From Syntrophobacteraceae bacterium (lineage in GTDB: Bacteria > Desulfobacterota > Syntrophobacteria > Syntrophobacterales > Syntrophobacteraceae), in NCBI GenBank assembly GCA_031292215.1, contig JARLHO010000012.1, positions 1 to 64,000 on the forward strand: DNA of 64,000 bases, in the 5' to 3' direction. The notes below the pieces were generated by a model. It saw only the letters and a list, made by a program, of their open reading frames with translations, had not been told where the DNA came from and ran no database searches. Positions within the stretch are counted from its first letter, which is position 1. Every line of letters begins with the position of its first letter. A program made the translations under genes and the position numbers. Shown here one piece after another: positions 46,260 through 55,397 of the stretch.

Positions 46260-46691
46260 ATGAAGATCGATCGACGGGGTTCGGCCCAGTGGCGAGGCGG
46301 GATAAAAGACGGAAAAGGGATGATTACGACCCAAAGCGGCGCTTTGAGCAGCTACCCTTACGGGTTTGCCGGCAGGTTCGAAGGAAAACCGGGCACCAAT
46401 CCGGAGGAACTGATCGGCGCCGCCCACGCAGGGTGCTTCACGATGGCTCTTTCGCTGATTTTAGAGGAGGCCAAACTCACAGCGGAGTTTATGGAAACCG
46501 AGGCAACGGTCACACTGGAGCAGGTCGAGGGCGGCTATGCGATTACCGGAGTCCACCTGAAGCTACAAGCCAAAATTCCCGGGGCCGACCAGGAGACTTT
46601 CGAAAGGCTTGCCGGAAAAGCCAAGGCCGGGTGCCCGGTTTCCAAGCTGCTCAAAACAGACATCACCCTGGATGCCGTTTTGGTCACCTAG
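46260..46691 (+). CDS. OsmC-family peroxiredoxin
   Basis: 143 residues after AAAGGAG. The two redox cysteines are present: AAHAGCFTMALSLIL and KAKAGCPVSKLL. The N-terminal GSAQWRGGIKDGKGMITTQS and TNPEELIGAAHAGCF match the OsmC subfamily. Reduces organic hydroperoxides, usually in osmotic or stationary stress. Nearby stress-type genes (csbD, DUF1328) fit, though not on the same transcript. Confidence 0.93.
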   Translation: MKIDRRGSAQWRGGIKDGKGMITTQSGALSSYPYGFAGRFEGKPGTNPEELIGAAHAGCFTMALSLILEEAKLTAEFMETEATVTLEQVEGGYAITGVHLKLQAKIPGADQETFERLAGKAKAGCPVSKLLKTDITLDAVLVT

Positions 46692-46711
46692 CGGGAGCTG
46701 GACATAATAGG

Positions 46712-46890
46712 GTGGACCTCGTGTATGTCACGACCAAAGATGGTCATATCCTGGCCCTGGATGGGAAAACGGGCGAAAGGGTCTGGAGCTTTGAACACCC
46801 CGCAAACGGATGCAAAATAAATGGGGGTTTCACGGCTTGCCACACCACGTCGTCTCCGGCCGTTGACCCCAATCTGAAATATGTCAGCCG
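46712..46890 (+). pseudogene. Fragment of PQQ/WD40-like beta-propeller dehydrogenase
   Basis: An internal frame reads VDLVYVTTKDGHILALDGKT, then GERVWSFEHPANGCKINGGF, followed by TACHTTSSPAVDPNLKYV. This is one blade-like repeat (VYV-x-T-x-DG-x-ILALD-x-KTG-x-x-VW-x-F) of PQQ-dependent-dehydrogenase-type propellers, whose full proteins exceed 400 residues. It lacks a start of its own and the flanking blades; it continues in a frame that overlaps osmC in another phase. I judge it gene debris between osmC and glgX. Confidence 0.6.
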
Positions 46891-46957
46891 CACAGCCGCG
46901 GGCAAGAAGGAATCGTTAGAACCGGCGGCTTGCAATTGCGGTTAACAGTATGAATTT

Positions 46958-49084
46958 TCAATCGAGTTCGGGCTCTAAAGTGTCGAAGCGGAAAAGGGCC
47001 ATCGAGCGCGGTTCGAGAGTAAACCGGGAGTCCTGTTGGAGGCGAACGTTTTGCCTTTTCCCCGTGGAGCTGCCGGTGTCCAGGAGAAGTTCCCATTCCC
47101 CGTCTGTTCCCGATTTGGGGATTGTCAGGGAAATTTTTTCATAGTGGACGTTTAGCCAAAGCAGAAGGGTTTGTCCCTCGATATGGTTACCCCGTTCGTC
47201 CACCTCTTCGATCGCGTCTCCGGCAAGCAGCATGCCAAAGGATTTGGCGTCGTTCCAGTCTTCCTCCCTCATGTCCGGGCCATCGGGCCTTAGCCAGCGC
47301 ACGTCCCGTATGTTGGGATCGCGCATGGCGCGGCCCCGGAAAAAGGTGCTGCGCATCAGTACGGGGTGATGTCGCCTGAGGTAAATTAGAAACCGGGTGA
47401 ATTCGAGAAGGTGTCGTTTCCTGCGGTCAAGGTTCCAGTCGATCCACGACAGTTCGTTATCCTGGCAGTAGGTGTTGTTGTTTCCCCGTTTGGAGTGGCC
47501 GACCTCATCTCCTGAGAGGAGCATCGGCACGCCTTGCGAAAAAAGAAGGGTCGCCAGAAGGTTTCTTTGCTGCCTGGCACGAAGCGCCAGGATGACGGGG
47601 TCGTCGGTTGGGCCTTCGGCGCCGCAGTTCCAACTGTTGTTATCGTTTGCGCCGTCGCGGTTTTGTTCGCCGTTAGCCTCGTTATGCTTTTCGTTGTAGC
47701 TGACGAGGTCGGCCAGACAGAAACCATCGTGAGCGGTTATGAAATTGATGCTTGCGTAGGGACGACGGCCGGTGCGCTCGTAGAGGTCGCTGCTAGCCGT
47801 TAGCCGATAGGCCGCGCTTCCCGAAAGCCCCTCGTCGCCTTTCCAAAAGCGCCTGATGTCGTCTCTATACTGCCCGTTCCATTCGGTCCAGAGGATGGGA
47901 AAGTTGCCCACCTGGTAGCCTCCCTCCCCAAGGTCCCAGGGTTCGGCGATGAGCTTTGCCTGCGAGAGGACCGGGTCCTGGTGAATGATGTCAAAGAAGG
48001 CGCCCAGCTTGTTTACTTCGTGGAGCTCGCGAGCGAGGGTTGCTGCCAGATCGAAGCGAAACCCGTCCACATGCATCTCCTGGACCCAGTAGCGGAGGCT
48101 GTCCATGATCAACTGCAGGACCCTTGGGTGAGTCATGTTGAGCGTATTCCCGGTGCCGGTATAGTCGAAATAGTATCGGCGGTTGTCCGGGACGAGCCGG
48201 TAGTAGGCGGCGTTGTCGATTCCGCGGAAACTCAGGGTGGGACCCAAATGGCTTCCTTCTCCGGTATGGTTGTAGACAACGTCTAAAATCACCTCGATGC
48301 CTTCGCGGTGAAGGGTCTTTACCATGGTCTTAAATTCGCGCAGCTCGTCTCCGCAGTTGGCGCCGCTCGAGTACTGGGCGTGAGGAGCGAAAAAGCCCAC
48401 GGTGTTATAGCCCCAGAAGTTCGCAAGCCCCCGCTCGACCAGATGCCGGTCTTGGAGGAACTGGTGGACCGGCATGAGTTCGACCGCCGTAACGCCCAGG
48501 GACAAAAGATATTCGATTATCGCCGGGCAAGACATCCCGGCGTAGGTCCCCCGCAGCTTCTCGGGGACTCCCGGATGGAGCTTGGTAAACCCCTTCACGT
48601 GAGTTTCATAGATGATCGTTTTGTGCCAGGGGATATTGGGCCGGGATTCGTCTCCCCAACTGAAGGCGGGGTCTACGACCACGCATTTGGGGGCAAAAGG
48701 GGCACTGTCGCGCTCGTCTTTGGAAAGGTCCTCTTCGGGGTGGCCGATGGTGTAGCCGAAAAGCGCATCGTCCCAATCATGCACCCCGTATATGGCCTTC
48801 GCATAGGGGTCGCGCAGAAGCTTCGAAGGGTTGAATCGATGTCCTTGTTCGGGCGCGTAGGGGCCATGGACCCGGTATCCATACATTTGCCCGGGGCGCG
48901 CCTCGGGCAGGTAGATGTGCCACACCTGATCGGTATGTTCGGTAATCGGTATTCGGGTCTCCTTTTCCCGTTCGAACAGGCAAAGTTCTACGCTCGTTGC
49001 GCTTTCGGAAAAAAGGGCGAAATTTACCCCCGATCCGTCCCATGTCGCCCCCAATGGATAGGGCCGGCCCGGCCAGAACTTCAT
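46958..49084 (-). CDS. glgX: Glycogen debranching enzyme GlgX
   Basis: 708 residues, the usual GlgX/TreX size. N-terminal CBM48 ([20 protein letters not shown]), then GH13_11 barrel: [30 protein letters not shown] (nucleophile Asp), [17 protein letters not shown] (acid Glu), [15 protein letters not shown] (third Asp). It cleaves alpha-1,6 branches from glycogen limit dextrins, or acts as an isoamylase in trehalose production from glycogen with TreY/TreZ. ATG 49084 with AAGGGGG upstream. Confidence 0.95.
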   Translation of the reverse strand: MKFWPGRPYPLGATWDGSGVNFALFSESATSVELCLFEREKETRIPITEHTDQVWHIYLPEARPGQMYGYRVHGPYAPEQGHRFNPSKLLRDPYAKAIYGVHDWDDALFGYTIGHPEEDLSKDERDSAPFAPKCVVVDPAFSWGDESRPNIPWHKTIIYETHVKGFTKLHPGVPEKLRGTYAGMSCPAIIEYLLSLGVTAVELMPVHQFLQDRHLVERGLANFWGYNTVGFFAPHAQYSSGANCGDELREFKTMVKTLHREGIEVILDVVYNHTGEGSHLGPTLSFRGIDNAAYYRLVPDNRRYYFDYTGTGNTLNMTHPRVLQLIMDSLRYWVQEMHVDGFRFDLAATLARELHEVNKLGAFFDIIHQDPVLSQAKLIAEPWDLGEGGYQVGNFPILWTEWNGQYRDDIRRFWKGDEGLSGSAAYRLTASSDLYERTGRRPYASINFITAHDGFCLADLVSYNEKHNEANGEQNRDGANDNNSWNCGAEGPTDDPVILALRARQQRNLLATLLFSQGVPMLLSGDEVGHSKRGNNNTYCQDNELSWIDWNLDRRKRHLLEFTRFLIYLRRHHPVLMRSTFFRGRAMRDPNIRDVRWLRPDGPDMREEDWNDAKSFGMLLAGDAIEEVDERGNHIEGQTLLLWLNVHYEKISLTIPKSGTDGEWELLLDTGSSTGKRQNVRLQQDSRFTLEPRSMALFRFDTLEPELD

Positions 49085-49177
49085 AGGACCCCCTTGGTCG
49101 AGAAGTGTGTTGAAGTGTGTTATGGTAAAAGCTGGAATATTTGGAAGGGACGACTTTGCGCCGTCCCTTCATTTGAC

Positions 49178-49378
49178 TTAAGCGGCGCGACTATAAAAAT
49201 CGTCCACCTGCTTTGAGGCTTCGTCACGGGTAATGCCGTAGCGCTCCTGCAGGCGACCGATCAACTCATCGCGTTTGCCCTCGATTATTTCCAGATCGTC
49301 ATCGGTAAGTTTTCCCCACTGCTGCTTTACCTTCCCTTTGGCTTGCTTCCAATTTCCCTTCAAAATGTCCACATTCAT
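49178..49378 (-). CDS. CsbD-family stress protein
   Basis: 66 residues: MNVDILKGNWKQAKGKVKQQ, then WGKLTDDDLEIIEGKRDELI, the conserved CsbD signature, and a C-terminal GRLQERYGITRDEASKQVDD. CsbD is a small general-stress, sigma-B/RpoS-like regulated cytoplasmic protein whose function is unknown. AAGGAG precedes the ATG. DUF1328 and membrane stress genes follow in the same region. Confidence 0.93.
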   Translation of the reverse strand: MNVDILKGNWKQAKGKVKQQWGKLTDDDLEIIEGKRDELIGRLQERYGITRDEASKQVDDFYSRAA

Positions 49379-49737
49379 TACTTCTTCTCCTTTACCTTTT
49401 GCTATGGTCCATTGCCTGGCAGATGTAGATTTCGATACGAGTCTTTACGATCGGAAGTATGTCGAGAAAAAAAGGCAATGGATGGAAAAACCCTCTAGAG
49501 TTCGATTTTTTATCCACTCATAAGGATTTCCTTTGGGTTAAATCTAAACAACCGCTACGATACTGCAAGTACAGTGAAAACAGTATTTCAGGCTTTTTGG
49601 GGCCCATGGCGAAGGCGCAACCTCCTTTCCTTCCGACATGGCGTTGTCCGGGATCCGATGTTTTCGCCTCTCACCTCCATGGGAAAAACCTGCGTGTTGA
49701 AAAGTTTCGCCTTACAATTTTGCCGCCCGGTCGCCGA
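49379..49737. other. Intergenic region without a recognised gene
   Basis: About 360 bp. Short frames on both strands have no usable start or family signal. Probably holds the promoter of csbD on the minus strand and the terminator of the DUF1328 gene; neither is distinct to the eye. Confidence 0.4.
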
Positions 49738-49908
49738 TCATGTCACCGGCGGTCTTCTTCCCATCACAATGGAAACAAGGAATAAGACAACAAAGATCGC
49801 AAACAGAACCTGCGCTATCCAGGCCGAGGTACCGGCAATGCCCGCAAAGCCGAAAACCGCGGCAATGATAGCGATTACTAAAAACGTCAATGCCCAGGAA
49901 AGTAACAT
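49738..49908 (-). CDS. DUF1328 (YtjA-type) small membrane protein
   Basis: 56 residues, read from ATG 49908 to TGA 49738 behind a strong AAGGAGG. The sequence is [20 protein letters not shown], then [20 protein letters not shown] and [16 protein letters not shown]: two membrane helices with the DUF1328 signature FAGIAG-x-x-x-x-AQ. Often regulated by envelope or acid/osmotic stress and found near CsbD genes. Confidence 0.92.
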   Translation of the reverse strand: MLLSWALTFLVIAIIAAVFGFAGIAGTSAWIAQVLFAIFVVLFLVSIVMGRRPPVT

Positions 49909-49931
49909 TGGGAAATCCTCCTTTCACTTCC

Positions 49932-51659
49932 TTAGCTCTTGCTAAGAGGTTGGCTACTCTGTTTTAGTTTTTTGCCGCCCTCGGATGTGGGGGGCGGCGC
50001 TTTTTGCTCCTTCTCGACCTCTTCGAGGTCAAGGTGGAAACGAATGGGACCGCGTGACTTCGCGGCGAGAGATTTGAGGCGGAATTGGGGTTTTATGCCG
50101 CACTCCTCCATATTGACGGTCTCCAGGCTGCACGCGGCGGCAGGTGAAGACCAGGACGTAGCAATGGAGGCATGGCCTTTTGGAAAGACCGCGACTTCGG
50201 CGTCCGTAAAGGTTAGAGGGGCAAGGGCGGTGGGCAGGTCGACAAGATCGTCGTTTTGGGCGACACAGATAAGCCACTTGATGCCGAGTTGGGCCATGTG
50301 GGTAAAATTTAGCGGTTTCCCAAAAAGCCTTACCGGCAGGGTTCCCTCTTTTGAAACCGGTTTCGTCCAGGAATCGAAACTTAGCCGGGTGATCTCGATA
50401 GGAAGGTCGGTAATGTCGTAGGTAAGCCAGTGGCTGATGGCAGCCGCTACCTTGCTAAGCCCGGGAGATTTTGCGCCCCCCTGGTCAAACATCATCAGAT
50501 CCCTGTAAAAACTAAGGAATGGAGCTTCATTTTCTATGCTTTTGAGTTTAAAGACCCAACTAAGGATTCGACCGTCCACGACCCTTTTGCCGTTGGGCAG
50601 GGTCTTTAGAGCATACCCGAGATCCCGGAATCGGAACGGAAGGTGTTCTATGTAGTCGACCATCGATTTTCCCCGCGAACCGTCGAGGGGGGCGACGCTT
50701 GTGATTAGAGCGTCGACCAGGCCGTTTAGTTGCCCGGACAAGACATCGATTACCGCCATGAAGCCGCCCTGGCAGTATCCGTTCAAAGTGACCGGTTTAC
50801 CGTGTCTTTTAGAGACCACCTCGCTAAAGTAGCGCAAGTCAAGGGCATCGTCTTCCCCTGTCATAGACTGGACGGCTTCCGTTTTCCCGATGTCTTTTAT
50901 GACTCTAATGTATGTGGGAATTCCGTGGTTGGCGAAAGCATGCACATAGCTTCTATTTCCCCCAGGGAGGAATGCCAGTATGTTGGCGCCCAGCACATAG
51001 GGCGGGATAATGATCATGGGCTTTCCGCCGTCGCGCGTTGCGACCCCATCTTGGGTGGGGAGCGCCTGGTAGAGTTCGAACCGTTCGGTTTCAGCCGTTT
51101 TCGTATAGCCGCCGTTATCCAGGTGGAGACCATATTCGGGTTCTATATCGCGTACGGCGCGAGGATAGGCATAATAGAGAGCGTCCATGATCTTTAGCTG
51201 CCTTTCCGAATAGCGAAGAATGGAGTCGGGCAGCGAATTTCCCGCGGCTGAGAGCACCTCGCGCAGTTCTTTGGTCTGATAATCGTTTAGGGCGGAGATG
51301 CTGGCCATTGTTCCCCTGGAGGCCAAATGGATCTCGAAGAGCAAAAGATCGATCAAATCGTTGGCATGTCGCAACGAAAACGGTCGGTCCAACCGCATCA
51401 TTTCCATATCGGTGAAGTTGTTGAAAGCCAGCCAGAAGGGATTCATAAAGCTTGAGGCATAGCGCATAACCCCCATCCAGAAGAGGAATTTACTGCGGAG
51501 CGTGTTTGCAAGCGTTTGAAAAATTGTTGCATGAAAATCGAAATAATCGGGAGCGTGGTTCCCGGCGGGTCCTACCTGTTCCTGTCGCCATGGAGGACCC
51601 TCTGTTTCCAGTTTTGCCGTGACGAGTCGCGAAGCCTCGAAGGGAGGAATATTTTTCAT
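49932..51659 (-). CDS. PHA-synthase-like alpha/beta hydrolase
   Basis: About 575 residues from ATG 51659 (an earlier TTG is possible). The alpha/beta-hydrolase core has PMIIIPPYVLGANILAFLPG, the lipase-box equivalent GYCQGGFMAVIDV with Cys as nucleophile (as in PhaC G-x-C-x-G), and the catalytic His in FPKGHASIATSWSSPAA; Asp in AQNDDLVDLP. The N-terminal half is helical, as in PhaC. It most resembles the poly-3-hydroxyalkanoate synthase/depolymerase-like group; no phaA/B genes are adjacent, so substrate is uncertain. The C-terminal 45 residues are a charged, proline-rich tail. Confidence 0.72.
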   Translation of the reverse strand: MKNIPPFEASRLVTAKLETEGPPWRQEQVGPAGNHAPDYFDFHATIFQTLANTLRSKFLFWMGVMRYASSFMNPFWLAFNNFTDMEMMRLDRPFSLRHANDLIDLLLFEIHLASRGTMASISALNDYQTKELREVLSAAGNSLPDSILRYSERQLKIMDALYYAYPRAVRDIEPEYGLHLDNGGYTKTAETERFELYQALPTQDGVATRDGGKPMIIIPPYVLGANILAFLPGGNRSYVHAFANHGIPTYIRVIKDIGKTEAVQSMTGEDDALDLRYFSEVVSKRHGKPVTLNGYCQGGFMAVIDVLSGQLNGLVDALITSVAPLDGSRGKSMVDYIEHLPFRFRDLGYALKTLPNGKRVVDGRILSWVFKLKSIENEAPFLSFYRDLMMFDQGGAKSPGLSKVAAAISHWLTYDITDLPIEITRLSFDSWTKPVSKEGTLPVRLFGKPLNFTHMAQLGIKWLICVAQNDDLVDLPTALAPLTFTDAEVAVFPKGHASIATSWSSPAAACSLETVNMEECGIKPQFRLKSLAAKSRGPIRFHLDLEEVEKEQKAPPPTSEGGKKLKQSSQPLSKS

Positions 51660-51791
51660 GGGTTTCGTGTGTCCTGTTCTCAAATGGTGAGCCTGGTTTC
51701 GTGAATGTTTCTCATGCCTTGAAGTTAAGGTTGGGGTGGTGGAATGTCTATTGGAGGCTAATCGCGCTAAACAGGGAGGAGGGGGGGCGGT

Positions 51792-51920
51792 TTATTCGTG
51801 CAGATACCACGGTGTGCTGATCACCACGATTTGCTGGTCGCGTTCCAGGAATAGAAGGAGAACTGAGCGCCGCCGGTTTTGCAGGAGGTAGTGGGCAGGC
51901 CTGCCAGGGTGAAAAAGATG
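51792..51920 (-). other. Open minus-strand stretch beside the CRISPR remnant
   Basis: The minus strand reads RRRSVLLLFLERDQQIVVIS then TPWYLHE before a TAA at 51792. It looks coding-like but has no start and is cut by the first CRISPR repeat. It may be gene debris; no family recognised. The rest of 51660-51791 is empty. Confidence 0.3.
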
Positions 51921-52009
51921 GGAAAGCCCTCGCGTGCGCGGGGGCATCTTCGCCAGCATCTGCTCAAGTGTTTTCGGGATCGGAAAGCCCTCGCGTGCGC
52001 GGGGGCATC
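51921..52009. CRISPR. Two-repeat CRISPR remnant, I-E-like geometry
   Basis: Two identical 28-bp repeats at 51921-51948 and 51982-52009 (GGAAAGCCCTCGCG ... CGGGGGCATC) flank one 33-bp spacer (51949-51981), a 61-bp period as in type I-E/I-F arrays. The repeat contains an 8-bp dyad, CCCTCGCG/CGCGGGGG, as I-E repeats do. No third repeat is found 61 bp on either side, and no cas gene is in the window. The second repeat ends 1 bp before the stop codon of the flavoprotein gene. Confidence 0.7.
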
Positions 52010-52010
52010 G

Positions 52011-53381
52011 TTAGTCGGATTCACATTCTCCGGGGACCCTTCGGCGCCACGCCTGAGCGCTCATCTGGACCGGATCCCAGGGGCTGCTAAGAGGGGGCGT
52101 GTAGCTTAAATCCAGGTCGTTTAGATCATCGATACTCATGTCGTTGTAGATGGCCGCTCCGAAGACATCGATGCGCTTTGATACCTCGGATTGCCAATGG
52201 CCCAGCATCTGGGCTCCCAGTAAACGACCGGAGCCGCGCGCGCCGGTAAGGCGAATCAAGAGTTTTTGCGCGCCCGGATAGTAGGCTTTGTGGTCCCAGG
52301 CTTCAAACTCGACCGTAACCGGATCAAGGCCCGCTGCTATCGCTTCGCAGTCCCTGAGGCCGGTGCGCGCGACAACCAGATTAAGTATTTTTACGGCCTG
52401 TGTTCCAAGGGAGCCCTGAAACTTTCGATTTCCTCCCGCCGCGTTTTCTCCTGCCACGCGCCCCTGCTTATGGGCAGTCGTGCCAAGCGGCAGGTAGGTG
52501 TTTTGCTTTAACAGCCGGTGCCAGGTTTCCACGCAGTCCCCGGCCGCATAGATATCCGATACGTTGGTGGCCATGGTGCGATCGACCTTTATGGCCCCTT
52601 TACAGCCTGTTTCGATACCGGCGGAACCGACAAGGTCTGTCCGGGGTTTTGCGCCAACGGCAACCAGAACCATATCGGCCGAGGTGGAAAAACCGCTGGA
52701 GCCCTTTACGACGAGCTCTTTTCCAGCCTGAAGGATACCGGTGATGGTGGTGCCGGTATTGACCTTCACCCCATGGGCTTTAAGACTTGCCTCAATCCTT
52801 TGGCCAAATTCCTTGTCAACGGTGGTCAAAACCGAGTCCAAAAATTCCACGACCGTGACATTCAGCCCTCGATAGGCAAGAGCATCGGCCATTTCCATTC
52901 CGATATATCCGGCCCCGACTATTACGGCGGATCGCGGCTCCCGCTCGCGGATAAACTTTTCAATGGCGAAGGCTTCGTCCATCCATCGGAGAAAAAAAAC
53001 GGCCGGCAGCTCTATTCCTTCGATGTTTGGCCGGATGGACCGAGCGCCCGTCGCAACGATCAGGCGATCATAGGGAAGTTTTTGCCCTTCCGCTCCAGGA
53101 CTAGTTACCGATACTGTTTTTCGAACGGGATCAATGGAGGTCGCCAAATGATCCAAGGCCAGGCGAACGCCCTCATTTTCTATGTCCCTGGCGGTTCTGT
53201 GGGCAAGGGTATGCCAATCGGGGACTTCACCGCTAAGATAAAAAGGCAGGCCGCAAATACTAAAATTGGGATACCGGTCTGCAACCACAACGGTTACTTC
53301 GGTTGCCGGAGCAAGTTCTTTCGCCCGCAGCGCGGCGCTGATTCCCGCGTCGCTGCCTCCGATAACTACGAGTTTTCGCAT
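52011..53381 (-). CDS. CoA-disulfide-reductase-like FAD/NAD(P)-disulfide oxidoreductase
   Basis: 456 residues from ATG 53381 (AAGGAG upstream). FAD motif VVIGGSDAGISAALRA, the redox Cys in NFSICGLPFYLSG (single Cys as in CoADR/NADH oxidase), NAD motif AVIVGAGYIGMEMADALAY, and the FAD-binding SDIYAAGDCVE. The C-terminal dimerisation domain follows. Such enzymes reduce CoA disulfide, persulfides or oxygen in anaerobes and serve in oxidative protection. The stop (TAA) is adjacent to the CRISPR repeat. It may share a transcript with the permease fragment upstream. Confidence 0.85.
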   Translation of the reverse strand: MRKLVVIGGSDAGISAALRAKELAPATEVTVVVADRYPNFSICGLPFYLSGEVPDWHTLAHRTARDIENEGVRLALDHLATSIDPVRKTVSVTSPGAEGQKLPYDRLIVATGARSIRPNIEGIELPAVFFLRWMDEAFAIEKFIREREPRSAVIVGAGYIGMEMADALAYRGLNVTVVEFLDSVLTTVDKEFGQRIEASLKAHGVKVNTGTTITGILQAGKELVVKGSSGFSTSADMVLVAVGAKPRTDLVGSAGIETGCKGAIKVDRTMATNVSDIYAAGDCVETWHRLLKQNTYLPLGTTAHKQGRVAGENAAGGNRKFQGSLGTQAVKILNLVVARTGLRDCEAIAAGLDPVTVEFEAWDHKAYYPGAQKLLIRLTGARGSGRLLGAQMLGHWQSEVSKRIDVFGAAIYNDMSIDDLNDLDLSYTPPLSSPWDPVQMSAQAWRRRVPGECESD

Positions 53382-53433
53382 ACTTTTCTCCTTGGATTTG
53401 ACGAGAGGGGCCTTTGGCAAGGAGCCGGGGTCT

Positions 53434-53574
53434 TTAGGCCTTGCGTAAAATCACCATCTTCGGAAACGATACCGCTACCGCCGACATCACGGAGGCAAGC
53501 GTGGTTCCCGGCGCGGCCCCCTTTTCGATAAGAGCCGTAGTAGCCGGCGCAGCTATTTTCCGGGACCCGTTCAT
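53434..53574 (-). pseudogene. C-terminal fragment of a DUF318/ArsP-type permease
   Basis: A short frame (46 codons) reads TALIEKGAAPGTTLASVMSA and VAVSFPKMVILRKA then TAA. This resembles the last transmembrane segment of DUF318 (ArsP-type) permeases, which have (G/A)-x-P-x-G-T-x-LA(F/S)-x-M and P-x-M-I-x-L-R-K. Full-length members are about 300 residues, so this is a remnant. An AAAGGA lies before the ATG at 53574, so a short peptide could still be made. Confidence 0.5.
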
Positions 53575-53689
53575 CGACTTTTCCTTTCATGCGGCAGCTC
53601 CCGAGCCATATCGTCGGATGGGAATATAGCGTCCGTATCGGCAAGAGTCAATATCAAACGGAACAGCCCGGAGTATCGATGACCGATTG

Positions 53690-54673
53690 TCAGTTCATAT
53701 TGGGTGGGATGGATTTGAAATGCGAATTAGGTCGGCCAGGGTGTTTCCGCACCCGGCAGGCGGTGCGGGCTGCCGTCCGAGCTGCCGCAGGCGCAGCCAG
53801 TCGGGCAGATCGGGGCTTGGCAACCCGTCTGCGGCGACACGCCGCACCGGGGCGGCGGTGTTCCAAAAGAGCGTTTACCTCGGAGCCCACAAGGATCACG
53901 AGTCCTCCGATATAGAGCCACATCAGCAATACTATCAACGCCCCGAGGCTTCCATAGGTTGCGCTGTAATTGGAAAAACTGGCGACATAAACCCTGAAGC
54001 CCAGGGAGGCGAGCACCAGTAAAACGACTCCCAGTAAGGAGCCAGGGGAGATAAAGCGGAACTTTTGCTCCACATCCGGGCCAAAGTAGTAGATGATTGC
54101 AAACGCCGTAAGCAAAAACACGGCGATGATCGCCCACCGGAAGAGGGCGAAAAAGATAAGCAAAGGCTTGTTCCATCCGATGAGGTTTCCGACCCATCCT
54201 TGAATCAGCCCCCCGGATACTATCAGGCCAAACCCGCCGACGACGAGAATGAAAAAAAGAACCATGAGGATCAGGGCTGTGCCTCGGACTTTCCAAAACG
54301 GGCGGCGCTCTTTCACGTCATAGCTGATGTTTAGCTGCTGCATAATGGCGTAGAGGCCGCTTGAGCCGGACCACAGCAGGAATAGCAATCCAAAGGAAAG
54401 GAGTCCGCCATGCCTTTGGGAAGTCACCTGCTTTACGACTCCGGTGAAAAGCGTCGCCGATTGCTGCGGCAGGACCTGGCCTATTAAATCTAAAACAGCC
54501 TTGTCCAGATGGGGGATCGGCAGATAGGGCAAAAGGGTTAGCAAAACAATGGCCGCGGGGAAAATCGACAGTATCATGTAGAAAGCCAGGGCCGCGGCCC
54601 CGCTATAGACATTGTGATCCGAGACCTCATTGTGTAAATCCTTAAGAAACCTCGTTATCGGTGCTCCGTTCAT
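53690..54673 (-). CDS. YihY/virulence factor BrkB family membrane protein
   Basis: 327 residues. Six to seven membrane helices in the YihY pattern: YSGAAALAFYMILSIFPAAI at the N-terminus, LLFLLWSGSSGLYAIMQQLN, GTALILMVLFFILVV, FALFRWAIIAVFLL, IIYYFGPDVEQKF and YGSLGALIVLLMWLYIGGLV. The family is annotated RNase BN by error; function in envelope stress or lipid export is unresolved. The last 45 residues (RRRRVAKPRSARLAAPAAAR and beyond) are a basic, low-complexity tail that is unusual for the family. Confidence 0.9.
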   Translation of the reverse strand: MNGAPITRFLKDLHNEVSDHNVYSGAAALAFYMILSIFPAAIVLLTLLPYLPIPHLDKAVLDLIGQVLPQQSATLFTGVVKQVTSQRHGGLLSFGLLFLLWSGSSGLYAIMQQLNISYDVKERRPFWKVRGTALILMVLFFILVVGGFGLIVSGGLIQGWVGNLIGWNKPLLIFFALFRWAIIAVFLLTAFAIIYYFGPDVEQKFRFISPGSLLGVVLLVLASLGFRVYVASFSNYSATYGSLGALIVLLMWLYIGGLVILVGSEVNALLEHRRPGAACRRRRVAKPRSARLAAPAAARTAARTACRVRKHPGRPNSHFKSIPPNMN

Positions 54674-54878
54674 GCTCGCGTGCTCCGGTTGCCAAATTTT
54701 ACCGATACTTAAGATAAACCCGATTTTGACGATTGCCCGACTATTTCCGCGTGGCGCACGGGTAAAAGGCGGTATTTGACCGGCACCCGGGCCATGCTTA
54801 AATAAGTGATATATCGAATGGTTACGATAAACGTAAGTGCTTTTGCCGAATCAATCCCCCGATGAAAGGATTAACAAC

Positions 54879-55397
54879 ATGGAAATGGATGAAAATCTGT
54901 CGTTTCAAAACATTGCATCGACCGGACCCGCGCCGGGATCGGCAGAGGTGTCCGAACGGGTTGAGGGCAAGGGTTTTGAGGGCTATTTCAGAAAAGTAAC
55001 CCACGGTCTTTCCCGGGAAATAGAGTCGGAGACCCGCTCGTTTGCCTCCGAGCAGTTGAAAACAGTGTCAAGCAAGCTCGATGATGTGGCGGAGGTGCTG
55101 TCAAAAACCGCCGGAAATTTTCGGGAGAAGCAAAAAAATGCGCTTGCCGACCTGGTCGAAGCAGGCTCGGAGGGAGCGGCCCGCATATCAAGGGAGCTAC
55201 GGGAAAACTACACCGAAAGATTTGCGATGAGGTTGGAGAACCTGGTTAGAAACCGGCCATGGATTTTGCTTGGCGGAGCATTCGCCGCAACGGTTCTGGT
55301 CTGGAGCCTTTCGTCTGTAAACGACCCTAAGAGGCTAGGAGAACCCTTTGTCGAGCCAGCGCCGAGCGGAAAGGAGCAGCCTTATGGACCCCACTGA
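54879..55397 (+). CDS. Membrane-anchored helical hypothetical protein
   Basis: 172 residues from ATG 54879 (GAAAGGA upstream; a longer start at 54837 lacks a ribosome-binding site). The N-terminal half is polar and helical with heptad-like Leu/Val (SSKLDDVAEVLSKTAGNFRE), then a single membrane helix RPWILLGGAFAATVLVWSLS and a short polar tail. This layout resembles DUF883/ElaB-type membrane-anchored proteins. It is the first of three overlapping genes that all encode small membrane proteins. Confidence 0.7.
   Translation: MEMDENLSFQNIASTGPAPGSAEVSERVEGKGFEGYFRKVTHGLSREIESETRSFASEQLKTVSSKLDDVAEVLSKTAGNFREKQKNALADLVEAGSEGAARISRELRENYTERFAMRLENLVRNRPWILLGGAFAATVLVWSLSSVNDPKRLGEPFVEPAPSGKEQPYGPH

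Noticed and set aside
51792-51920. Remnant of a cas2 gene next to the CRISPR repeats
   Set aside because: The reading RRRSVLLLFLERDQQIVVIS does not match Cas2 patterns, so I did not assign it.
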